DNA of 12,814 nt from Methanomicrobiales archaeon (GTDB taxonomy: Archaea > Halobacteriota > Methanomicrobia > Methanomicrobiales > Methanoculleaceae): contig JAGVUK010000051.1 in the NCBI GenBank assembly GCA_019136335.1, forward strand, positions 1 through 12,814, written 5' to 3'. Shown one piece after another: positions 1 through 5,433 of this stretch. The notes under the pieces were generated by a model. The model had not been told where the DNA came from. It made no database searches and saw nothing but the letters and a program-made list of their open reading frames with translations. Every line of letters begins with the position of its first letter. Position 1 is the stretch's first letter. A program made the position numbers and the translations under genes.

Positions 1-679
1 CCTCTACCCCTGGCAGCGGAGCCTGCTGGCCGAGGCCTTCGGGTGCCGGGTCTTCTCCTGGTACGGAAACTCCGAACAGACCGTCCTCGCCGGGGAGTGC
101 GAGGAGAGCACCCAATACCACATCTTCCCCGAATACGGCGTCGTCGAACTGATCGGACAGGACGGCCGGCCCGTCGAGAGGACGGGAGAGACGGGCGAGG
201 TGATCACGACGAGCCTCATCAACCCCATCTGCCCCCTCATCCGCTACCGGACCATGGACGTTGCAGTCCTCGGGAGAGGGGCGTGCTCCTGCGGCCGCGC
301 CTACCCGCTGCTCGAAAAGGTGGAGGGGAGGCTCCAGGAGTTCATCGTGACGAAGGACCACCGGTTCATATCGATGACGGCGGTGAACATGCACTCCGGC
401 GTCTTTGACAACGTCGCACAGTTCCAGTTCTACCAGAGAGAGGAAGGGGAGGTTCTGATGCGGATTGTCAGGAGGCCGGGGTATACTGAAGCGGACACGG
501 AGCAGATCCTCCGGGAACTCGGGAAGAAGTTTGAGGGCGGCGTGGATGTGACCATCCGCTTCGTCGGGAAGATCCCCCGTACCCGGCGCGGCAAGTACCA
601 GTTCCTGATACAGGACCTGCCGCCAGGCCGGTGGGACCTGCCGGAGTGTGAGAAAGAATGCAGAAACGAACCAGGTTAA
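1..679 (+). CDS. Adenylate-forming ligase, PaaK/CapK (phenylacetate-CoA ligase) family, C-terminal part
   Basis: The gene is cut by the left edge; the first complete codon is at base 2 and about 225 C-terminal residues are visible. The sequence opens within the adenylate-forming core: YGNSEQ matches the A5-like motif of this superfamily, and TGEV followed by PLIRYRTMD matches the A7/A8 region where the aspartate binds the ATP ribose. The RTRRGKYQ stretch near the end carries the lysine expected in the mobile C-terminal subdomain. A CSCGR motif typical of PaaK/CapK proteins lies between them. Family members activate a carboxylic acid as acyl-AMP and often pass it to CoA; the CapK branch occurs in surface-polysaccharide loci. 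The substrate cannot be told from the sequence. The 3' end overlaps the next gene by 22 bases, and that gene is CapA-like, which favours a CapK-type envelope role over aryl-CoA catabolism. Confidence 0.85.
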   Translation, partial: LYPWQRSLLAEAFGCRVFSWYGNSEQTVLAGECEESTQYHIFPEYGVVELIGQDGRPVERTGETGEVITTSLINPICPLIRYRTMDVAVLGRGACSCGRAYPLLEKVEGRLQEFIVTKDHRFISMTAVNMHSGVFDNVAQFQFYQREEGEVLMRIVRRPGYTEADTEQILRELGKKFEGGVDVTIRFVGKIPRTRRGKYQFLIQDLPPGRWDLPECEKECRNEPG

Positions 680-1770
680 TAGCGGTCGGTGATATATGGC
701 TGCGGACGGAGAGCGGCCGGCACCCGTTTGAGGGGGTCCGGCGCCTCATCCAGGACAAGGATATCCTCTTTGGCAACCTCGAGACTACCCTCTCGGAGAC
801 GGGCGAGCGCGCCGAGAAACATCACGTGATCTTCACATCCCCGGATGCGGCCCGGTACCTCGTGGACGCGGGATTCGACGTTCTCAGCGTTGCCAACAAC
901 CACGCAGGCGACCTCGGTGCCGAAGGCTTTAAGAATACCCTGGACGCCCTCAAGAGCCGTGGTATCCTCCCCATCGGCGGATCGGCGACCGAAAGCCGGC
1001 AGGAGCCGGTTATCCTCGAGAGGAACGGCATCTCGATCGGGTTTGCGGGCTACTCGATAGGCAGACGCACGCCGCCCCGAGACTTCCTGATCAACCGGCT
1101 GGTCGAGAAGGAGATCGTTTGGGACATCGCCTCCCTCGCGGGCCGGTGCGACCATATCGCCGTCTCGCTGCACTGGGGGACGGAGATGGCCTACTACCCG
1201 TCCCCGGGGCAGATCGACCTCGCCCACCGGCTCATCGATGCGGGCGCCACCCTGATCCTCGGCCACCACTCCCACACCATGCAGGCGGTGGAACGCTACC
1301 ATGGGGGGCTCATCGCCTATTCTCTGGGTATGTTCCAGTTTGAACCGCGCTGGCCTCACAACATCTCGCGGGAGGCGATCATGCTCTCGGTCGACCTGCA
1401 CGGCGACGGCGTCGTCGGGGAGCACAGGGTGACACCGCTCATCATCGACGACGACTGCGTGCCCCATCCCGCAGAAGGGGTTGCAGACGAAAATATCCTG
1501 GCCTTCCTTGCCGAGATCTCCCGGCCGGTCACTGAAGGCACGCTCACCGGGGCCCGGTGGTTTGAGGAGATCGCACCGGCCTACATGAGGATGAACCTTG
1601 AGAGTTACCGTTACCGGATACGCGAGAGCGGCCCTCTCCCCCTCCTCGAGATGGGGGCCTGGTTCTGCACACCTTTCTGCCTGAAGTGCTGCGTCGGGCT
1701 CGTCCGCCGGCGGCTCCGCCAGGGGCCGGCGCGGGAGAGGCGCGCTCCCGGGCGGGATGCCGGGGACTGA
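658..1770 (+). CDS. CapA-family (PGA_cap) metallophosphatase-like protein
   Basis: This 370-residue protein has the calcineurin-like metallophosphatase signatures of the CapA/PGA_cap family: GD at 11-12, GNLE at 39-42, NNH at 80-82, HWG at 172-174 and GHHSH at 202-206. These are the expected metal-binding positions. CapA proteins take part in polyglutamate or capsule assembly in bacteria; archaeal members are mostly uncharacterised. I see no signal peptide or transmembrane segment, so it is probably cytoplasmic or peripheral. After about residue 335 comes a short Cys-rich hydrophobic stretch (FCTPFCLKCC, about 339-348) and an Arg-rich tail. The tail lies over the place where porB would normally begin, so its last 20-30 residues may not be native. 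The gene overlaps the ligase by 22 bases and porB by 14, which suggests one coupled transcript. Family assignment is firm; role is inferred. Confidence 0.88.
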   Translation: MQKRTRLIAVGDIWLRTESGRHPFEGVRRLIQDKDILFGNLETTLSETGERAEKHHVIFTSPDAARYLVDAGFDVLSVANNHAGDLGAEGFKNTLDALKSRGILPIGGSATESRQEPVILERNGISIGFAGYSIGRRTPPRDFLINRLVEKEIVWDIASLAGRCDHIAVSLHWGTEMAYYPSPGQIDLAHRLIDAGATLILGHHSHTMQAVERYHGGLIAYSLGMFQFEPRWPHNISREAIMLSVDLHGDGVVGEHRVTPLIIDDDCVPHPAEGVADENILAFLAEISRPVTEGTLTGARWFEEIAPAYMRMNLESYRYRIRESGPLPLLEMGAWFCTPFCLKCCVGLVRRRLRQGPARERRAPGRDAGD

Positions 1771-2581
1771 GTGTCTGCGCTACGTGCTCAAAGCGGCCGG
1801 CCCCGACTCGGTCCTGGTCGTGCCCGCCTGCTGCACCAGCGTCATCCAGGGGATCTACCCCGGTACGGCGATGAACGTGCCCGTATATAATATAGCGTTT
1901 GCCGCAGCCGCCGCCTGCGCCTCCGGCATGAGCAACGCTTTTTGCGCGCTCGGGAAAGAGACCAACGTCATCGTCTACGCGGGCGACGGCGGAACGGTCG
2001 ACATCGGGATCCAGGCGCTCTCCGGCGCCTTCGAACGCGGCACCAACTTCCTCTACATCTGCTACGACAACGAGGCATACGGCAACACCGGCATGCAGCG
2101 GTCGGGCTCGACGCCTCTTGGAGCACGGACCACCACGACCCCCGGCGGCAAGCCCACGGGAAAGAAGGACCTCGACCGGATCGTTGAGGCGCACAACCCC
2201 CCTTACATGGCGACCGCCTGCAGCGCCTACCCTCTCGACCTCTACAAGAAGGTGAAGAAGGCGCTCTCCATCGAGGGGCCCAAGTTCATCCACATCCTCG
2301 CGCCGTGCCCGCCGGGATGGCGCTACCCCACGGAGAAGACGGTCGAGATGGGGAAACTCGCGGTGAAGACAGGGACGTGGATCCTCTACGAGCGTGAGTA
2401 TGGGAAACTCACGATCAGCGGCCCGTCGAAGGCAGCGATGAAGCGGCCCGCGCCTCTCAGCGACTACATCAACGGCCAGGGGCGGTTCAAGAACCTGAGC
2501 CCGGAGGTCATGGACGAGATGCGGCAGCAGGTCGAACGGAACATCCAGCGCCTCTCCCGCGAGGAGGCCGGCGTATGCTGA
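1757..2581 (+). CDS. porB: Pyruvate:ferredoxin oxidoreductase beta subunit (TPP-binding), apparently N-terminally shortened
   Basis: Beta subunit of a four-subunit POR, which binds thiamine pyrophosphate and a proximal [4Fe-4S] cluster and interconverts pyruvate with acetyl-CoA and CO2. The TPP motif is clear: GDGGTVDIG near residue 76, with YDNEAYGNTG about 30 residues later. Two of the usual four cluster cysteines are present, in ACCTSV near residue 29 and CPPGW near 179. The N-terminal CxxC that normally sits just before LRYVLKA is absent; the protein begins MPGTECLRYVLKA. It has 274 residues against roughly 290-300 for the family. In this frame a stop at 1682-1684 and no alternative ATG, GTG or TTG before 1757 rule out a simple upstream start. 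It overlaps capA by 14 bases and porA by 7. Either the gene has a frameshift or deletion at its start, or it is an unusual beta subunit. Confidence 0.85.
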   Translation: MPGTECLRYVLKAAGPDSVLVVPACCTSVIQGIYPGTAMNVPVYNIAFAAAAACASGMSNAFCALGKETNVIVYAGDGGTVDIGIQALSGAFERGTNFLYICYDNEAYGNTGMQRSGSTPLGARTTTTPGGKPTGKKDLDRIVEAHNPPYMATACSAYPLDLYKKVKKALSIEGPKFIHILAPCPPGWRYPTEKTVEMGKLAVKTGTWILYEREYGKLTISGPSKAAMKRPAPLSDYINGQGRFKNLSPEVMDEMRQQVERNIQRLSREEAGVC

Positions 2582-3687
2582 CGATCGCGACCGGCAACAA
2601 GGCGGTGGCGGCCGCGGTGAAGGCCGCAAAACCAGGTGTCGTCGCGGCGTACCCGATCACCCCCCAGACCGAGATCGTCGAGCAGATCGCCGAGTACGTC
2701 ACCGACGGCGACCTTGAAAGCCAGTATATCCCGGTGGAGAGCGAGCACTCGGCCATGGCCGCCTGTATCGGGGCGAGCGCGGGCGGTGTCCGGACGTTCA
2801 CGGCGACGAGCTCGCACGGTCTCCTCTACATGCACGAGATGGTCCACTGGGCGGCGGGCGCGCGCCTCCCGATCGTGATGGCGAACGTCAACCGCGCCCT
2901 CGGGCCCGGGTGGAACACCTGGGCGGAGCACTCCGACGCCTTCTCCCAGCGCGACACAGGCTGGCTGCAGGTCTTCGTGGGCACGGTCCAGGAGGCCTAC
3001 GACGCCACCCTGATGGCGTTTAAGATCGCCGAGGACGAGAGGGTCCTCCTCCCGGTGATGGTCAACCTGGACGGGTTCGCGCTCAGCCACATCATGCAGG
3101 CGCTCGAGACGGTCGATCTCGGCGACTTCCTGCCTCCCTACCACCTCCCGCACGCGATCGATACGGAGAACCCCTGCGTCTACGGGCCCATGACCGGGCC
3201 GGCCGACTACTTCCGGTTCCGCTGGGATATCGAGCGGTCGATGCGCGACGCCCGGGGCGTGATCGCAGAGGTCGAGCGGGAGTTTGCGGAGCGGTTCGGC
3301 CGCTCTTACGGCCCGACCGAGGACTACCGGTGCGAGGATGCCGACGTCGTCGTCATCGCCATGGGGACGCTCGGGAAAGAGGCGGAGGTGGCGGTCGACC
3401 GCCTCCGCGATGAGGGGATAAAGGCCGGGTCCATGCGCCTGCGCTGGTTCCGCCCCTTCCCGGACCTCGATCTTGCCGGGCGGGAGGTCGTGGTGATCGA
3501 CCGCGACTACTCCTTCGGCTTTGGAGGGGTGGTGGCGCACTCCATCAGGTCAAAGACCGGCGTCGTGCCCTACAGCGTGATCGCCGGCCTCGGCGGTCAG
3601 GAGGTCACCTACAACGATATCGCGGACTTCGTCAGGAACCGGCATCCCGGCACAGAGACCTGGTTTGGGGTGAGCGACCATGTATGA
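2575..3687 (+). CDS. porA: Pyruvate:ferredoxin oxidoreductase alpha subunit
   Basis: This 370-residue protein has the PYR-domain signature YPITPQTEIVEQ at about residues 23-34, then an ESEHSAMAACIGAS stretch (about 60-73) as in PorA proteins. The middle section, with GPGWNTWAEHSDAF near 110-123, fits the pyruvate-type alpha subunit. The C-terminal part (about 250-370) is the transketolase-C-like domain, including a VVVIAMGT start and a FRPFPD loop. It supplies half of the active site where pyruvate and CoA meet the TPP held by PorB. Length is normal. A strong GAGGAGG-type ribosome site lies within the end of porB, and the start overlaps porB by 7 bases. Because porB overlaps capA, no separate promoter is visible. 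Pyruvate specificity is inferred from similarity; a related 2-oxoacid cannot be excluded. Confidence 0.93.
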   Translation: MLTIATGNKAVAAAVKAAKPGVVAAYPITPQTEIVEQIAEYVTDGDLESQYIPVESEHSAMAACIGASAGGVRTFTATSSHGLLYMHEMVHWAAGARLPIVMANVNRALGPGWNTWAEHSDAFSQRDTGWLQVFVGTVQEAYDATLMAFKIAEDERVLLPVMVNLDGFALSHIMQALETVDLGDFLPPYHLPHAIDTENPCVYGPMTGPADYFRFRWDIERSMRDARGVIAEVEREFAERFGRSYGPTEDYRCEDADVVVIAMGTLGKEAEVAVDRLRDEGIKAGSMRLRWFRPFPDLDLAGREVVVIDRDYSFGFGGVVAHSIRSKTGVVPYSVIAGLGGQEVTYNDIADFVRNRHPGTETWFGVSDHV

Positions 3688-4207
3688 GATCAGGATTCAC
3701 TCCCGGGGCGGACAGGGCGGCGTCACCGCCGCGAAGCTCCTTGCCCTCGCGGCATTCCGGGACGGAAAATACGCAACCGCCTGCCCGTTCTACGGGGCGG
3801 AGCGGCGCGGGGCGCCGGTCGTCTCGTTTGTCCGGATCGACGATGAGCCGATCAAGATCTACAGCCAGATCCACGAGCCGGATCTCGTGATAGTACTCGA
3901 TACGAGCATCATGGACGTCGTGGACGTCCTGCAGGGCCTCAAATCCGGCGGGACGGTCCTCTTAAACAGCGCCCACCCCCTCCCGGGGTGCAACGGGACC
4001 TGCCGTCACGTTGACCTGACCGGGATCGCGCTCGCCGAGAACCTGGTGGTCGCCGGGAGCCCCATCCTCAACACCCCTGTGCTCGGGGCGCTCGCGAAGA
4101 TGGGCGTCGTCACCTTTCCGTCGGCAGAGAAGGCGATCCGGGAGATGTTTGCCGACGAACGGAACGTGAAGGCCGCAAAAGCAGCATACGAGGAGCTGAA
4201 GGCATGA
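3680..4207 (+). CDS. porG: Pyruvate:ferredoxin oxidoreductase gamma subunit
   Basis: The gamma subunit of 2-oxoacid:ferredoxin oxidoreductases, 175 residues, a usual length for a separate PorG. The diagnostic N-terminal RGGQGGVTAAKLLA is at about residues 9-22, followed by FYGAERRGAPVVSFVRI near 36-52, both hallmarks of this domain, which takes part in CoA binding at the alpha/beta interface. It overlaps porA by 8 bases and shares the ATGA overlap with porD, so the subunits are likely made in equal amounts by translational coupling. A GGGGTGA element 7-13 bases ahead of the start is a plausible ribosome site. Nothing looks damaged. Confidence 0.94.
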   Translation: MYEIRIHSRGGQGGVTAAKLLALAAFRDGKYATACPFYGAERRGAPVVSFVRIDDEPIKIYSQIHEPDLVIVLDTSIMDVVDVLQGLKSGGTVLLNSAHPLPGCNGTCRHVDLTGIALAENLVVAGSPILNTPVLGALAKMGVVTFPSAEKAIREMFADERNVKAAKAAYEELKA

Positions 4208-4449
4208 GAGAGAGACTTGCGCTCAGCAGGCCGACTGAGGCCTCATCGGGGAAGACGGGCTCCTGGCGGACGTTCCGGCCCGTAGTGGACAGGGAAGTAT
4301 GTAACGCCTGCGGGCTCTGCGCCCAGTACTGCCCGGACGGGGTCATCGACGAGGATCTCAATATCGACCTCAACTACTGCAAGGGATGCGGCATCTGCGC
4401 AAACGAGTGCCCGAAACAGGCTATCGCTATGGTGCGCGAGGAGCGCTGA
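4204..4449 (+). CDS. porD: Pyruvate:ferredoxin oxidoreductase delta subunit, 2x[4Fe-4S] ferredoxin
   Basis: An 81-residue ferredoxin-like subunit with two complete cluster motifs, CNACGLCAQYCP (about residues 34-45) and CKGCGICANECP (about 60-71). All eight cysteines are present. It carries electrons from the proximal cluster of PorB to external ferredoxin. The basic N-terminal stretch of about 30 residues before the first cluster is typical of PorD. It overlaps porG in an ATGA junction, with GAGGAG just upstream. Its last 23 bases overlap the end of a gene on the other strand, so there is no room for an ordinary terminator between them. The order B-A-G-D is unlike the G-D-A-B order common in methanogens. 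Confidence 0.95.
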   Translation: MRERLALSRPTEASSGKTGSWRTFRPVVDREVCNACGLCAQYCPDGVIDEDLNIDLNYCKGCGICANECPKQAIAMVREER

Positions 4450-4816
4450 CCTCCTCGCCCGCCAGGGGGCATTGCGCTATGTACTCCAGGTTGAACCGGT
4501 AGAAGTGCGTATAGCCGCAGTTCCGGCACCGGGTCGTGAAGTGGCTGCTCCCGACCACGAGGTCGTGCGGTCCTGCGACCCCGCAATTTTTACACGGCGC
4601 ACCGGTTTCGAGGTTCCAGACGTCGTAGCGCCCAAGCGGGGTGCAGACCCCGATCGCCCCGGAGTTCTCAAATCGGGGGATGAAGATCCGGGTTGCCCCG
4701 CAGGCGGAGCAGATCACCTGCGCCTGCGCGGAGACCGCTTTTATGATCTGGTCGGCATCCTCCCTGCAGTGGTAGCAGCTGGTGGGGTGCCGGGTGAAGA
4801 TGAATCGCTCGTTCAT
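4427..4816 (-). CDS. Small multi-CxxC zinc-ribbon protein of unknown function
   Basis: A 129-residue protein starting MNERFIFTRHPTSCYHC. Four CxxC pairs are visible: CYHC (about 14-17), CSAC (about 34-37), CKNC (about 73-76) and CRNC (about 96-99). They pair naturally as two zinc ribbons (first with second, third with fourth). I do not recognise the family by name. Possible roles are nucleic-acid binding or a scaffold, and an Fe-S protein cannot be excluded. Reading could extend upstream to 4999, but a TATA-like element at 4837-4845 on this strand sits 25 bases ahead of ATG 4816, supporting this start and a leaderless transcript, and the upstream extension is low-complexity. The 3' end overlaps porD tail to tail by 23 bases, and the gene is divergent from hsp20. 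Confidence 0.82.
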   Translation of the reverse strand: MNERFIFTRHPTSCYHCREDADQIIKAVSAQAQVICSACGATRIFIPRFENSGAIGVCTPLGRYDVWNLETGAPCKNCGVAGPHDLVVGSSHFTTRCRNCGYTHFYRFNLEYIAQCPLAGEEVSAPRAP

Positions 4817-4836
4817 GCATGATACTTGAGGGGCGC

Positions 4837-4845
4837 AAGATAAAA
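4837..4845 (-). promoter_or_regulatory. TATA box of the zinc-ribbon gene
   Basis: On the minus strand this reads TTTTATCTT, centred about 25 bases before ATG 4816. That spacing places the transcript start at or next to the start codon, so the message is probably leaderless. This favours ATG 4816 over the longer upstream reading. Confidence 0.55.
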
Positions 4846-4854
4846 CCTCCGCCC

Positions 4855-4869
4855 GGGGGCGCGGCCCCC
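4855..4869. repeat. Short GC hairpin between divergent genes
   Basis: GGGGGC at 4855-4860 and GCCCCC at 4864-4869 form a perfect six-base stem with a three-base loop. It lies between the TATA boxes of the zinc-ribbon gene and hsp20. In such GC-rich DNA it may be chance, but it could be a regulator site or insulating structure. Confidence 0.35.
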
Positions 4870-4930
4870 CGCCCTGTGTGCGATGCCGGAGACGTGCCTC
4901 CCCCCGGCCGGACTGCGGCGGAAGGCAAAC

Positions 4931-4970
4931 GTTAAATAGCAATCCCGTACCTCTCTTGCCGTCGAGGAGG
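4931..4970 (+). promoter_or_regulatory. Promoter and ribosome-binding site of hsp20
   Basis: GTTAAATAG at 4931-4939 is a TATA-like element, putting the transcript start near 4961. GAGGAGG at 4964-4970 is a strong ribosome site 7 bases before ATG 4978. Unlike other promoters in the window, this one seems to give a short leader with a Shine-Dalgarno site. An out-of-frame ATG at 4973 is not the start, because the downstream frame matches Hsp20. Confidence 0.6.
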
Positions 4971-4977
4971 TTATGAG

Positions 4978-5280
4978 ATGGCAGCGTTGAGAGTCGCACC
5001 GTATGTCTGTGCTTACTCGGATGAGAACGAGGAGAACCTTCACATCGAGATCGAACTGCCGGGCGTTGAGAAGAAGGACATCACCTTCAAGATGCAGGAG
5101 ACGAGTTTCTCCATCGATGCATCCCGCGGGGACGTCCGCTACGTCGGCACCTACGCGGTCGGCTGCCCCGTCGATACCGACAGGGCGAAGGCGACGTTCA
5201 GGAACGGCCTGCTGACCGTGGATGTTCCCTACGTGCAGCCGGCCGCGGAAGAGACAAAAGAGATCCCGATCGCGGAGTGA
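4978..5280 (+). CDS. Minimal small heat-shock protein (Hsp20/alpha-crystallin)
   Basis: A 100-residue alpha-crystallin-domain protein. IEIELPGVEKKDI (about 24-36) is the classic beta-strand region of Hsp20, AKATFRNGLLTVDVP (about 70-84) is the A-x-x-x-N-G-L-L signature, and IPI at 96-98 is the C-terminal I-x-I motif used to bind neighbouring subunits. Such proteins hold unfolding clients in an ATP-independent way. It is much shorter than the usual 140-180 residues: the N-terminal arm that drives large assemblies is only about 12 residues, so oligomers may be small. It is divergent from the zinc-ribbon gene. Family assignment is secure; client range is unknown. Confidence 0.93.
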   Translation: MAALRVAPYVCAYSDENEENLHIEIELPGVEKKDITFKMQETSFSIDASRGDVRYVGTYAVGCPVDTDRAKATFRNGLLTVDVPYVQPAAEETKEIPIAE

Positions 5281-5307
5281 GGGGACCGCGGCCGGGTCAG
5301 GCCGGGG

Positions 5308-5323
5308 CTCTCTCCTCTTTTTT
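5308..5323 (+). terminator. Pyrimidine-rich terminator after hsp20
   Basis: A run ending in six T residues (5318-5323) follows the GC-rich segment 28-40 bases after the hsp20 stop. Archaeal termination commonly needs only an oligo-T tract, so this is a plausible stop for the hsp20 transcript. Confidence 0.45.
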
Positions 5324-5403
5324 GCCACGGGCGTTCTGCGCACCGGTAGTGGAAGGGTGAGCAGCTCCGTTCCGGGAGCGCCCCTTCCACCGGGAAGAGT
5401 CAT

Positions 5404-5411
5404 CTTTATTA
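5404..5411 (+). promoter_or_regulatory. TATA box of the thioredoxin-domain gene
   Basis: CTTTATTA is centred about 26 bases before ATG 5434 and no ribosome site precedes that ATG. This arrangement predicts a leaderless transcript and supports the chosen start. Confidence 0.55.
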
Positions 5412-5433
5412 GCCTGCATCCTCACGTCAGAGT

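Noticed and set aside
1544..3540. Two long minus-strand open readings (about 360 residues each)
   Set aside because: They are antisense to porB and porA, which have strong family motifs. The minus-strand translations are low-complexity.
4817..4999. Longer start for the zinc-ribbon protein
   Set aside because: It would run over both divergent promoters and into hsp20; the extra 61 residues are low-complexity.
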